Source: Planctomycetaceae bacterium (GTDB lineage Bacteria; Planctomycetota; Planctomycetia; Planctomycetales; Planctomycetaceae). From it: a DNA stretch of 64,000 bases. Location: NCBI GenBank assembly GCA_021732785.1, contig JAKFUG010000012.1, positions 62,001 to 126,000 of the forward strand, read 5' to 3'. This document shows positions 43,690 through 53,460 of this stretch, piece by piece; the first letter of the stretch is position 1, and every line of letters starts with the position of its first letter. A program made the position numbers and the translations under genes. Below the pieces are notes generated by a model, which worked only from the letters and a program-made list of their open reading frames with translations, was not told the origin of the DNA and did no database searches.

Positions 43690-44079
43690 CTATGGTCCAA
43701 CGTTCGCGATGCCCGATCGCACCACGTAGCCGGACGCGGCGGCGGCGCCGCTGTTGGTCAGCCGGTAGGTCGAGACGAAGCTGAAGAAGCAAAAGCCGCT
43801 GACTTCGTAGGTGGGGGCACCGGTGAAGGTGCCGGTCCAGTACGAGACCATGCCGAAATCCAATTCGGTGTACGTGCCGGGGTACGCATTCGGGATTCCG
43901 CCGATGCTTTGGACTTCCGAGCGTGCATTGCCGATGGCGGCAAAATCGAGCACGGTTTCTGCGGAATTGCCCGCGACGGCGTTGATCGTGCCGGTGAATT
44001 CGCGCCCGCGGACGCCGGCGTCCGCACTCCCTGCGGCCATTGTGAACAGCAACATGAACATGATCATCGCGCGTGGCAT
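43690..44079 (-). CDS. Small secreted protein, paralogue 3 of an unknown family
   Basis: A 129-residue exported protein with signal MPRAMIMFMLLFTMAAGSAD. The mature start AGVRGREFTGTINA has the same A-[SG]-V-[KR]-G-[KR] motif as the pair at 3161-3568 and 3937-4299, and the central LDFGMVSYWTGT matches their W-[ST] strand. A strong AGGAGG sits 6-7 bases before the ATG at 44079. It lies about 40 kb from the other two, so the family is dispersed. It is convergent with the L,D-transpeptidase gene. Function is unknown. Confidence 0.7.
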   Translation of the reverse strand: MPRAMIMFMLLFTMAAGSADAGVRGREFTGTINAVAGNSAETVLDFAAIGNARSEVQSIGGIPNAYPGTYTELDFGMVSYWTGTFTGAPTYEVSGFCFFSFVSTYRLTNSGAAAASGYVVRSGIANVGP

Positions 44080-44369
44080 TGTCTACCTCCTGTAATCGAA
44101 AACCGGGGACACTTTTTGCGATCCAAACTCGCGGCGCTGATTATTCCCATCGGCCTGCGAAGAAGACAGACACAAATGCGAGAATTCACGCAAACTTCCC
44201 GGAATGCGCACTCCGTCTGTCCGTCGGGCTTCTTCTGATGCGAACTCACTCCCACTTTGCCGTGGTTCGTCGCAGCGATGCTGTGAAAAAATGCACCGCC
44301 GCCGTTCGGCCAACGTGCCGGGGAGATGTTGCGAATGGCATACCACGCGAACGGCTCACGCAGGGGCTG

Positions 44370-47300
44370 CTATTTCCCCTTTTCGATTTTCGTGGCGCGA
44401 ATCGACAAGCTTTTGACAGTGAACGTGGAACCGCAGGCCTGATCGCTGGCGTCTGCACTGACCCCGACACGAACGATGTCGTTGCCTCCCACCGGGCGTT
44501 GTGCGAGTAAGCGGAAATCCTCGGAACCGGGGGCGGCAATGAAGTGATAGATCACGTCCCCCTTGCGTTGCAGCCGCAGTCGACCCGCGGGTGCGAATTC
44601 ATTGATCGCTTCATTCAGAAACAGGTGCGGCCGCGTGGAGACGTAAATGGTTTGCGAGGCATTCGTCACTTTCGCGGCCGACTTGTTCCACTCGCGCAGT
44701 TCGATACCGACCTGGTAGGAGCCATCGAGAGCCACGTTGAAGCCGATGCCGCCGCCCCAGCTTTCTTCACCGGGGACCGTTTTCAGGTTCTCGTATTCCA
44801 TCGTGACGATGAAATCGCCGCTGATGCGAATCTTCGGCGTGATGCCCGCCACTTGCGGCTTGGTTTCACCGGCCGGCATCGTGTAGCGCAGCCCGGCGTT
44901 CGTGGGGGTGATATATTTTTCCGAGTTTGAATCCCAGATCCAGTGGAATTCATCGCGATTGAATTGGGACTTCGTGAAGTCCCAGGTGATCGCGCTCCGC
45001 AAATTGGCATCGGGAATCGCCGCGAGCGCCTGCGGGCCTGCCGCGAGATCCTGGTTGGCCACGCTCGGCAGTTGTTTCGGCCAGTCCCCCTGATAGCGGA
45101 CATTCCGGACGCGAACGTTCGATTCATTCGCATAATGAAACAGGCCGAAGTGCCGCAGATTGGTCGGTTCGATCGCCCGCGTCAGGATCGCTTCTCCGTT
45201 CAGTTCCACGGTGAGCGTGTCCCCTTTCGTACGGAACGCGACGGCATTCCAGTCCCCCGCTTTCAGAGGTAACGGCTTCGCTACGGTTTCCTCGACATTA
45301 TCCGCCGTGAGGCCGGTCCGGTCCCAGCGTCCGTCGGTCAGCCAGTGAATCTTCACGCCGTCGGGTTCCAACAGGCAAACCATCCGATCGAGGGCCGGAT
45401 GAACCACGGTTTTTCCCTTGATGGTTCGTTTCGGTGCCTCGGGCCCGAGATACGAATACTGATTGCTAATGGGAGCCGTCAGTTTCACTTCGGGGTCATA
45501 GTAAAACTCGTAGGCAATCGCGCCGTCTTCGAGCAGCGGGCGATGATAGCGGATGATGTTCTCCACCTTGCGTCGATCGCGGCTGGAGTTCGCATCCAGC
45601 ATTTGCGGCGAGGTCAATTCACCCTCGGCGAGCTTCCATTCAAACGGAGCCTGTCCCCATTCGATGGCGTAGTAATCGGTCATCCAGCCGGTCAAATCGG
45701 GGGAGCCCAGCAGATCCAGTTCTTTGGGAATGACCGGCTTCCCGGTGATGCGAATGTCGCGAACCGCGCGCGAAGACTGCCCGGCCCAACCCGCCACCGC
45801 CAGCCACGGGTCGTGTTCGGGGGGGAGGTCTTCTTCGTAGAGTTTTTGTCCATTCACGAAACTGGAATACCGGCCGTCTTTCACCACGAGTTTGTAATCG
45901 CTCCACTGATGCACGCGCGGGGCGATCGGTTGCTCCAGCGGCAATTCCTGCACCATTTTCATGGCCCGCGTCAGTCGCACCTTTGCATGAGAGGAATGCA
46001 GCGCATTCGAAATGCCCGCTCCCATCAGCAGCGCTTCGCGCCAGTCGAAATTCGAGATGCGGCACGTCACCTCGTAATTGCCACGCAACGGTGACTGGTA
46101 ATATGCCATGTCGAAATCGTGGCCGCCGCGCTGTGCCATTTCCCCGGCGATGACATCGAAGGCCGCAATGGGATATCCCGTCCCGCGCGATCGGGCGCGG
46201 GGTTGTGCAACGCTGCGCCATTGCTTCGTTTTTGGCTGCGTACCGAATTCTTCCGACGAGCCCCCGTACATGAGATACACGCACTCCCCGTGGAGTTGCC
46301 GCACGAAGCGCATGAATTCCGGGGTGCCTTGGTTACCGGATTGAAGCTGACTGCTTTGCAGGGACGTCAGCAGTTCAAAAGCCGCTTCGCGAGTACCCGG
46401 ATGTTGAATGGCGATGCTTGCCAGCGCGAGGTCGCCCCATCGCGAATACATCGCCGTGTCTTTGTGTTGAATGAGCAACGCCTGACATTCGCGAAGCCGC
46501 TCGATGGCCTGCGCCGGCTGATCTTCCAGCAGATCGATCATGCCGAGCATCGCCGCCCGGTTGCGGGCCATTTCGCCGGAACTGGAAGGGTCGAACCCGT
46601 CCACCTGATTGCGCAGTTCCGGCAGCCGATCCAGTTCCGCCGCGGCGAGCACCAGCAGGATTGCCGGGCAAACGAAGTTCCCACCGGTTTGCACCCTCCG
46701 TTGATCGACCGCCTGTCGAACTTCCAGCATGGCCATATCGATAGGATTCTGCTGCTGTGAAGGGGGCACCGGATGCGTGGGCGTAAATGCTCCCGCAGTG
46801 CGCATCAGATCGTGCGATTCATTCGGAATCACCCAGCGCTGCAAGAATTGGTAACGCGCTTCCGCGTCGAGCTTCACGGCTTGCCGCGCCACTTCGAAAG
46901 CGTTGTCCGAGATGTACGCTTCATTCAACATATACGTCAGAAACCGCGAATTCGCGAGTTTCTGGACCGCTTCCGGCGATTCGATCGCTGCCCGTGTGGC
47001 CGCATCAAACTCTTTGGGCCAATCGCCGGACAGGACGACATTCCGAATACGGAGATTCGAAGTCGCGGCATTGTGAAAGAAGCCGAATCGTCGTGAATTC
47101 GTGGGGTCGATCTGCTCCGATAAAACTTCCTTCCCATTCAGTTCAATCGCGAGATGATCCCCCCGCAGGGACAGCGCCACCGCGTTCCATCCCGTTTGGC
47201 ATTCGCCGGGACAATTGCGGCGCGCGAGTTTGTCGGTGGGGGATAATGTCCCTTGTGGTTTTCCCTCGGCGAAGGCGTAGACCGTGTCACCGAACGTCGG

Positions 47301-49967
47301 CTGCGCCGTGGTGCTGCCGGGTTGATGCCAGAATTCGAAGCGGAGTGTTTCCCCATCCCGGAGCGGTCGCTGATAGGAAAGCCATGAGGGAATCGCGTCG
47401 CCGAAAAAATCGCTGCGGCGTTCGGACCGCAGTTCACCTGCGGTGAAAGTCCAATCGGTTTGCGCGACTCCCACCTGGGCCGGTTCGCCTTCCATCGTGC
47501 CGTCGTCTTCCACGATATAATTCAGCGTCTGCCCGTTCCGCTCCACTTTCACCTGGATGTATTTTCGCGTGCGCAGCGAATCCGGCTTTGATTCCCCAAA
47601 GAAGCTGGCGATCCATCCGCGCAGGCGTTCGTCGGTGAGCAAAGCCACTTCGCGCGGAATGATTGGCGTGCCTGTGATACGCAGGTTGCGGTATGTCGGC
47701 GTGAAGCCCGCCGTGCCGCCGAGGGTCAACCACGGAGCCGCGCTTCCCGGTTGATCTTCGAAGACCGGTTGTCCGTGCGCGAAGTATTTCACCGTCTTGC
47801 CGTCCACGCGGACCGTGTACCGGTTCCACGGTTCCTTGTTGAGCAGGTTGGTCATCTTCGGGCTCGACTCGTAGCCGGAATTCCCCTTGCCGGCGAGATT
47901 CACGGAATCCTGATAGGCATAAATTTGACACCCCGCGCCGCCGTAGCCGACGCGTCCTTCCGACCAGCCCCCCTCGCGGCATTCGACCGTGAACTCGAAC
48001 GTGCCCGTCAGCGGAATCCCGAACGCCAGATCGGAATCACTGCCGCTCGACGCATGAACCAGGTACCCTTCCTGCGCATACCACGTGGGAGATAACGCCC
48101 CCATGGACCGTTCCGCCGCAGATTCGAAGCCGATGAAATCCCACAGTTTCGGCAGCGTTTTCAGCCAATGCCGAGCGACTTCCCCGGTCCCGGCGGCAAC
48201 TCCATCGACATCGCGATTCGGCAGAATGTCGAATGATCGCAAGCGCAGGGTTTCCAGCCAGGCCAGGCGAATATGGTCCCGTTGTCGCGCGGCTTGCGCC
48301 CGCTGACTGTGTTCCAGCAAGCGGAAGAGGATGGCCTGCGAGACCTCGCGCCATTCCGGGCGAAGGGCGGCTTCCACCGCAATGACGTAAGTGTCCAGCG
48401 GCGGTGGCGGCTTGTTCTGCATTTCCCATTTGGGGACGCCCGCCGTCGTGGTGTCCAATAATGCTTGCAAGCGCGCTAAGACAAGGGAATCGTTCGGAGC
48501 CTTTGCCGATGCCTCGCGCATCACGATTGCCAGGGTGTGCAGCGCTTGCACGGACGGAGTTTGCGGTGTGATCGCTTTCAATTCCGCGATCAATTCCTCG
48601 AACTGACCGAGTTCCCGTGCTGTGGCGACCAGTTCGCGGTCGGTGCTGAAAATGTCGGACAGAACGCCGGAGCCCAGTTTCGACGTGGCATCAATCGGGA
48701 CGAAGTCGATCAGTGATCGCACGGCATCGCGTTCGCCATCGGGGAATGCCCATTTGCGGAGCAGCGCATACCGTTCGGCAGGCGGCAACTTTCGCAAGGC
48801 ATGGCCCATTTTCGCCGCCAGATTGATGGAGCTGTCGTTGCGAAAATAACGGACGGCCCGCGGATTCGGCGTTTGTCCGGCGAGTTCCAGCGCGTCGGTG
48901 ATCATCCCGGCATCGAGCAAGATCCCGGCGGCCTGCAGCTTCATGCGGTCGTTCAGGTAAGCCCCATAATCCTCACCGAAACGGTTGCCGATGGGCTTCG
49001 CGATGGCCGCCATCGCACAGCGTTTAGCGTCGTTGGCACGCCCCGCCCGAGCATGGATTTGTGCGGCCTGAAGCTGCAACAGCGGTGTGTTGGATCGCAG
49101 GCCGTTGTCCGCGGGCAAAGACTTTTCGATCCGGTTCCAGACGGCTTCCAGCAGTTTCAGCCCCGCGGCTTCCGTGCGCGAATCGTGCAGGGCCGCCATC
49201 ACGGCATGACACTGATATTCGAGTCCCGGTGCGGTCGCCGTGTCGGCGTCTTCGAGCAGTAATCCCAACACTTTGTTTGCCGCTTCGGCATCTTTTTCGG
49301 CAACCGCCAACTGCACCGAGAAGACACGGGTGGCCACGGCTTCCAGGTTGGCCGCCGCGGTCTCGGCATTGGACTGATCGGCAGGAGCGGGTTTGACGGC
49401 GGGTGTTTCGGCCAGCCGCTTTTTGACGGCGGCTGTCTGTTTGGCCACAACGGACCAGCGGATCAATTCGGCACCCACACTTTCCGGCGCGGGGATCGGA
49501 TTATTCGTTCTCGTCACATACCCGGTGTCGTAAGTGAGCTGCCATTGCCCGACATACGGCCGCACTTTTCCCGGCGACTGCGTGGGCAACACGATCTCCA
49601 TCAGGACGGCGACCACCTCCGCGGGCTTTGCCTGATTGGTTTCCCAGACCTTCGACAGCCGCATCACACTCGGGGCAATGGACCGCATTTCGGGATGTTC
49701 GAGTGGATCGTTCACGCCGCCGTCGCGGAACGCCTCCGTGGCTAATTCCAGGGATTTGGCCACGTTTCCGTTTTCGGCCTCGGTAACGGCCTGGTTCAAC
49801 GCCGCATGACCGCGAAACGGCTGGTACGCCCGCGCTGGAGTCGCCGGCTTCCGACCGAACAGCCCTTTGAAAAAATCGAGTTGTGCCGATGCCGGGTGCG
49901 GCAGTGCGAAACAACATGTCGCGGCGACGAGTGTCGTCCAGAAAATCGAGCAGATGCAATTCTTCAT
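44370..49967 (-). CDS. Giant secreted protein with duplicated DUF1581/DUF1583-type modules
   Basis: A 1865-residue exported protein with leader MKNCICSIFWTTLVAATCC...ASAQ. Residues about 40-640 are Ala/Leu-rich helical repeats of TPR-like look (LQLQAAQIHARAGRANDAKR, LQAAGILLDAGMITDALELA). Then come two similar beta-rich blocks, about residues 670-985 and 1290-1630. Each has FDMAYYQSPLRGNYEV-like or TGTFEFTVECREGGW-like strands, a WLTLGGTAG or WLAVAGWAG step and a closing LRHFGLFHYANESN...GDWPK signature (RRFGFFHNAATSN...GDWPK in block one). A third, shorter block with FIVTMEYENLK ends the chain. The repeated FGxFHxA...GDWPK motif is the basis for the DUF1583 call. Possibly glycan-binding; no catalytic residue recognised. 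Confidence 0.75.
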   Translation of the reverse strand: MKNCICSIFWTTLVAATCCFALPHPASAQLDFFKGLFGRKPATPARAYQPFRGHAALNQAVTEAENGNVAKSLELATEAFRDGGVNDPLEHPEMRSIAPSVMRLSKVWETNQAKPAEVVAVLMEIVLPTQSPGKVRPYVGQWQLTYDTGYVTRTNNPIPAPESVGAELIRWSVVAKQTAAVKKRLAETPAVKPAPADQSNAETAAANLEAVATRVFSVQLAVAEKDAEAANKVLGLLLEDADTATAPGLEYQCHAVMAALHDSRTEAAGLKLLEAVWNRIEKSLPADNGLRSNTPLLQLQAAQIHARAGRANDAKRCAMAAIAKPIGNRFGEDYGAYLNDRMKLQAAGILLDAGMITDALELAGQTPNPRAVRYFRNDSSINLAAKMGHALRKLPPAERYALLRKWAFPDGERDAVRSLIDFVPIDATSKLGSGVLSDIFSTDRELVATARELGQFEELIAELKAITPQTPSVQALHTLAIVMREASAKAPNDSLVLARLQALLDTTTAGVPKWEMQNKPPPPLDTYVIAVEAALRPEWREVSQAILFRLLEHSQRAQAARQRDHIRLAWLETLRLRSFDILPNRDVDGVAAGTGEVARHWLKTLPKLWDFIGFESAAERSMGALSPTWYAQEGYLVHASSGSDSDLAFGIPLTGTFEFTVECREGGWSEGRVGYGGAGCQIYAYQDSVNLAGKGNSGYESSPKMTNLLNKEPWNRYTVRVDGKTVKYFAHGQPVFEDQPGSAAPWLTLGGTAGFTPTYRNLRITGTPIIPREVALLTDERLRGWIASFFGESKPDSLRTRKYIQVKVERNGQTLNYIVEDDGTMEGEPAQVGVAQTDWTFTAGELRSERRSDFFGDAIPSWLSYQRPLRDGETLRFEFWHQPGSTTAQPTFGDTVYAFAEGKPQGTLSPTDKLARRNCPGECQTGWNAVALSLRGDHLAIELNGKEVLSEQIDPTNSRRFGFFHNAATSNLRIRNVVLSGDWPKEFDAATRAAIESPEAVQKLANSRFLTYMLNEAYISDNAFEVARQAVKLDAEARYQFLQRWVIPNESHDLMRTAGAFTPTHPVPPSQQQNPIDMAMLEVRQAVDQRRVQTGGNFVCPAILLVLAAAELDRLPELRNQVDGFDPSSSGEMARNRAAMLGMIDLLEDQPAQAIERLRECQALLIQHKDTAMYSRWGDLALASIAIQHPGTREAAFELLTSLQSSQLQSGNQGTPEFMRFVRQLHGECVYLMYGGSSEEFGTQPKTKQWRSVAQPRARSRGTGYPIAAFDVIAGEMAQRGGHDFDMAYYQSPLRGNYEVTCRISNFDWREALLMGAGISNALHSSHAKVRLTRAMKMVQELPLEQPIAPRVHQWSDYKLVVKDGRYSSFVNGQKLYEEDLPPEHDPWLAVAGWAGQSSRAVRDIRITGKPVIPKELDLLGSPDLTGWMTDYYAIEWGQAPFEWKLAEGELTSPQMLDANSSRDRRKVENIIRYHRPLLEDGAIAYEFYYDPEVKLTAPISNQYSYLGPEAPKRTIKGKTVVHPALDRMVCLLEPDGVKIHWLTDGRWDRTGLTADNVEETVAKPLPLKAGDWNAVAFRTKGDTLTVELNGEAILTRAIEPTNLRHFGLFHYANESNVRVRNVRYQGDWPKQLPSVANQDLAAGPQALAAIPDANLRSAITWDFTKSQFNRDEFHWIWDSNSEKYITPTNAGLRYTMPAGETKPQVAGITPKIRISGDFIVTMEYENLKTVPGEESWGGGIGFNVALDGSYQVGIELREWNKSAAKVTNASQTIYVSTRPHLFLNEAINEFAPAGRLRLQRKGDVIYHFIAAPGSEDFRLLAQRPVGGNDIVRVGVSADASDQACGSTFTVKSLSIRATKIEKGK

Positions 49968-50255
49968 CGTTCACGTCCTGAGCCTGAGCGGCCAAGCGGG
50001 ATGCGGATTCATCGGCGACAGCGAACGTGTCATGACTTGGGGCGTCGAATGCAGACACGGCGTCTTGAATCATACCGAACGGGAGGGTCGGTTTGTCAAT
50101 GACAAGGCCGATTCAAAACCGTCATCACGCAGCGTTCGTTTCCATGCAGGGGGTTTTCGCCGATTTCTCTCGGCATCTTCATGAAGACTACATCGATATC
50201 TGGATGATATTCATACGGAAGGCATTGTGCGCTCATCACTTGTGAGGAACACGAC

Positions 50256-51134
50256 ATGCACCGACACCAGGGACGGCGTCGAGCGGTTCGCGCGCTCTTT
50301 GTGAGCGACATCCATCTCGGCTGTCGCCATGCTCATCCGCGGGAATTTCTCGAGTTTCTCAAGGGTTATGCCCCCGAATCGCTCTATATCGTCGGCGACT
50401 TCATCGACTGGTGGAAACTGCGACGGTCGCATGCGTGGGAGCAAATTTTCAACGATATCCTCGCGCATCTCCACACGATGGCCGAGAACGGGACTGAGAT
50501 TTTCTACACCCCCGGCAACCACGATGCGTTCCTGCGATCGTACCTGTGGAATTTCTCGTTCGTGACGATCAAGGACGAGTTCATTCACGAACTGGCCGAT
50601 GGGCGGCGGTTTCTGGTCACTCACGGCGACAAATTTGACCGCGTGGAGTGTGCCGCGGGATGGGTGTCGATGCTGGCGTCGGTCGGTTACGACGTTCTCC
50701 TGTCCGCGAATTGCCTTGTCAGCCGGGTCCGAAAGCAACCGCGAAGCGGGCAATATTCGTTCAGTGCCGGGATCAAGCGGCGGGTGAAGCAGGTGGTCCG
50801 GTACATCAGCGACTTTGAGGTGCGGTTGGCCGATTATGCCCGGAAACGGGGTTGCGAAGGAGTTCTCTGCGGACACATTCATACGCCCGCGCTGACGGAG
50901 ATTCAGGGGATCACCTACGCGAACACCGGCGATTGGGTTGAGAATTGTTCCGCGTTCGTGGAATATGACGATGGCGTCCTCGAATTGCTTCGCAACCTAC
51001 ATTCGGACCGCCTGATCGAGCCCTTGGACGCGGTGTTTCCGCGGAGCGAATTCGCCCCGTCCGACCCTGACCTGCCGTTGATTGACCCGCTGGAAGTCCC
51101 GGATCGAAATGTTGAACCAGCCGCGGTTTCCTAA
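50256..51134 (+). CDS. UDP-2,3-diacylglucosamine hydrolase-like metallophosphoesterase
   Basis: A 292-residue calcineurin-type phosphoesterase of the LpxH/YbbF type. The five metal motifs are in order: FVSDIHLGCRH, VGDFIDWWKLRRSHAW, YTPGNHDAFLR, THGDKFDRVE and LCGHIHTPAL. The long mid-insertion and C-terminus make it bigger than LpxH (about 240), as in LpxH-like planctomycete proteins. LpxH cleaves UDP-diacylglucosamine to lipid X in lipid A synthesis; other UDP-sugar pyrophosphate substrates are possible. It precedes the BtaA-like gene by 33 bp on the same strand, so both probably share one transcript. It starts at ATG 50256. Confidence 0.85.
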   Translation: MHRHQGRRRAVRALFVSDIHLGCRHAHPREFLEFLKGYAPESLYIVGDFIDWWKLRRSHAWEQIFNDILAHLHTMAENGTEIFYTPGNHDAFLRSYLWNFSFVTIKDEFIHELADGRRFLVTHGDKFDRVECAAGWVSMLASVGYDVLLSANCLVSRVRKQPRSGQYSFSAGIKRRVKQVVRYISDFEVRLADYARKRGCEGVLCGHIHTPALTEIQGITYANTGDWVENCSAFVEYDDGVLELLRNLHSDRLIEPLDAVFPRSEFAPSDPDLPLIDPLEVPDRNVEPAAVS

Positions 51135-51167
51135 ACCGCCGCTGTTTGACGTTCCCTTGCCGAGCGA

Positions 51168-52436
51168 GTGGAAACCATTGGTGCGACTGGGGATGCGACT
51201 CGTCTGGCGTACCGTTTCGCCCCGGCAGATCACATGGTCGTTGAACGGCTCAGCAAGACGTGGTTCAAATTTGTCCACGGTCGGAACATCGTCTACAACC
51301 AGTGCTGGGAAGACCCCCGGCTGGACCGTGTCGCGCTGGAACTCACTCCACAAGACCGGGTGGTGGTGATTACTTCCGCGGGATGCAACGCGCTGGATTA
51401 CGCCCTCGCCGGGGCCGGGCATGTCCACGCCGTCGACATGAATCCCCGGCAGAACGCCCTGCTCGATTTGAAAATCGCGGCGGCGAAAGCCCTCGATTAC
51501 GAAGAATTCTTCCAGATTTTCGGTCGCGGCAAAGCGACGCAGTGGAAGACGATGTACCCACAGCGGATTCGTCCGCTGCTGACACCCGAAGTCCAGAAAT
51601 TCTGGGACCGCAAAGGCGAAATGTTTTCGCCCTACGGACGCCGGAAATCCTTCTATTTCCGCAGCACTTCCGGCACATTCGCCTGGCTGGTGAATGTGTA
51701 CGTCGACAAGGTCGCCAAACTGCGCGACTCCATCAACGCCATGCTGGCCACCGACAGCGTTGAGCAGCAGCAGGACCTGTTTCAGCAGTACAAACTGGCG
51801 GAACGGTTGTGGCGGCCGTTCATCAAGTGGGCGATGCGCCGTGACATGACACTCGCGCTGCTGGGGGTGCCGCGGGCACAACGGCGACAGATCGACGAGC
51901 AATATCCCGGCGGAATTCTGCAGTTTGTGATCGACCGCGTGGAAACCGTCTTCACCAAGTTGCCACTGAAGGACAACTACTTCTGGCGGGTTTATCTCAC
52001 AGGGGAATACACGCAGGATTGCTGCCCGGAGTATTTGAAGCCGGAAAACTTCGAGACGCTGAAAAACTCCGTCGTGAACCGCGTGACGACGCACACGGCG
52101 TCGGTGCTCGCCTTCGTGAATGAGCAGCCCGCAGGGCAGATTTCGCGGTTCATTCTGCTCGATCACATGGATTGGCTGACGCGCGAGCCGTCCAAGAAGA
52201 TTCTGACGGACGAATGGCAGGGGATTCTCGATAAAGCGGCCCCGAAAGCCCGCGTGTTGTGGCGTTCCGCGGGTCTCGACGGTGAGTTTATCAACTCACT
52301 TACCGTAAAATCCGGCGGGCAAACCCGGCAACTGGGCGAACTGCTGAATTACAATCGTGACCTCGCAACCAGCTTGCACGCGAAAGATCGCGTTCACACC
52401 TATGGCAGCTTCTGCATTGCCGATTTACACCGCTGA
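51168..52436 (+). CDS. BtaA-like 3-amino-3-carboxypropyl transferase (DUF3419)
   Basis: A 422-residue enzyme of the DUF3419/BtaA family. Signature parts are FVHGRNIVYNQCWEDPRLDR, the SAM-binding ITSAGCNALDYALAGAG with VHAVDMNPRQNALLDLKIAA, and the late FILLDHMDWL. BtaA moves the aminocarboxypropyl group of S-adenosylmethionine to diacylglycerol to begin betaine-lipid (DGTS) synthesis. A BtaB N-methyltransferase is not adjacent. The upstream gene is the LpxH-like phosphoesterase, so the two could act on polar-lipid head groups. The start is GTG 51168 or ATG 51234; the family Arg-Asn block begins only a few residues after the second option. Confidence 0.88.
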   Translation: METIGATGDATRLAYRFAPADHMVVERLSKTWFKFVHGRNIVYNQCWEDPRLDRVALELTPQDRVVVITSAGCNALDYALAGAGHVHAVDMNPRQNALLDLKIAAAKALDYEEFFQIFGRGKATQWKTMYPQRIRPLLTPEVQKFWDRKGEMFSPYGRRKSFYFRSTSGTFAWLVNVYVDKVAKLRDSINAMLATDSVEQQQDLFQQYKLAERLWRPFIKWAMRRDMTLALLGVPRAQRRQIDEQYPGGILQFVIDRVETVFTKLPLKDNYFWRVYLTGEYTQDCCPEYLKPENFETLKNSVVNRVTTHTASVLAFVNEQPAGQISRFILLDHMDWLTREPSKKILTDEWQGILDKAAPKARVLWRSAGLDGEFINSLTVKSGGQTRQLGELLNYNRDLATSLHAKDRVHTYGSFCIADLHR

Positions 52437-52559
52437 CAGGCAGATTTTTGACAGAGATTCTTGTGAAAATGCCGCGTTGCGTCTAGGATACTGTTGTCCG
52501 GAATGTGCTGGATCGAGGGAACCGCGGTCGCTGCTCTTCCGACGGCATGGAATCGTAAA

Positions 52560-53207
52560 ATGGCCTTGGCATTGGATGAGCCCGATCAAACCATGTTGCA
52601 GTTGCTGCAACAGCGGGGCTCAGCCACCATTCAGGATCTCTGCGATGCGACAGCGGTGACGGCGACGGCTGTGCGCCAACGCCTGAACCGCTTGCAGGGC
52701 ATGGGGTTAGTGGGTCGTGAAGCGATTCGGGCCAGCCGTGGTCGCCCGCATCATGCGTATGTCCTCACCGACACAGGTCGCCAGCAGTTGGGCGACAACT
52801 ACGCAGAACTGGCGATTCTGTTGTGGAACGAAGTTCGCCAGATCGAAGAACCGACGATTCGAAATCGGGTCTTGTCGAAAGTCGAAGCCCAACTCTCGCG
52901 GGGGTATGGTGCGGCTGTGGTCGGGGAAACGGTCGGGCAGCGATTTGAACAATTACAGAACGTTTTGCAGGAAAGAGGGTTCCGCATCGAAATTGCGGTG
53001 CGGGACGGCCTGCCAATTCTGCGGGAACAGCATTGTCCCTATCACAAACTCGCGGTTGCCGACGCCGATATTTGCCAGATGGAACAACGGGTCTTTGAAA
53101 AGGTGCTGGGGGTGCCGCTGACATTAACGCAGTCGTGCCGGGACGGGCACGGCTGCTGCGAATTTCATGTCGCGGAGCCGATGATGGTCGGCCAACAGGA
53201 AGTGTGA
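52560..53207 (+). CDS. sufR: SufR-like iron-sulfur-sensing transcriptional regulator
   Basis: A 215-residue DeoR/ArsR-type regulator. The N-terminal winged-helix DNA-binding domain is residues about 7-75 (MLQLLQQRGSATIQDLCDAT, RQRLNRLQGMGLVGREAI, RPHHAYVLTDTGRQQL). The C-terminal part carries Cys residues at CPYHKLAVADADIC (Cys-x12-Cys), another Cys 20 residues later in LTQSC and a CC pair in RDGHGCCEF, plausible ligands for an iron-sulfur cluster. SufR represses suf genes and senses cluster status in cyanobacteria and relatives. It lies first in the suf locus. The ATG at 52560 is used; 52494-52503 would add unlikely residues. Confidence 0.85.
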   Translation: MALALDEPDQTMLQLLQQRGSATIQDLCDATAVTATAVRQRLNRLQGMGLVGREAIRASRGRPHHAYVLTDTGRQQLGDNYAELAILLWNEVRQIEEPTIRNRVLSKVEAQLSRGYGAAVVGETVGQRFEQLQNVLQERGFRIEIAVRDGLPILREQHCPYHKLAVADADICQMEQRVFEKVLGVPLTLTQSCRDGHGCCEFHVAEPMMVGQQEV

Positions 53208-53211
53208 TCAG

Positions 53212-53352
53212 GAAATTCCAAGCTCCAAACGCCAAGTTCCAAACAAACGCCAAGGGGTAATTTCCAAACGAAGAACTGGAATCGGCCTTGCTCGTTTGGT
53301 ACTTGGAATTTTGAAACTTGTTTGGAATTTGGTGCTTGGAATTTGCAACTTC
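53212..53352. repeat. TTCCAAA/TTTGGAA long palindrome, copy 4
   Basis: GGAAATTCCAAGCTCCAAAC pairs with GTTTGGAATTTGGTGCTTGG on the right. The centre is AAACGAAGAACTGG ... CTCGTTTGG. It lies in the sufR to nuoB spacer, 5 bp after the sufR stop codon. Confidence 0.88.
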
Positions 53353-53460
53353 AAGTGTGTGAAGTGAACGGCTGCGGCGGTTTGCGGTTCACTCGATGAG
53401 AGTGCTACACTGGCGATCGGCGGAATTGCGAACCGACATTACGGATGGAAACCAGCGAAC

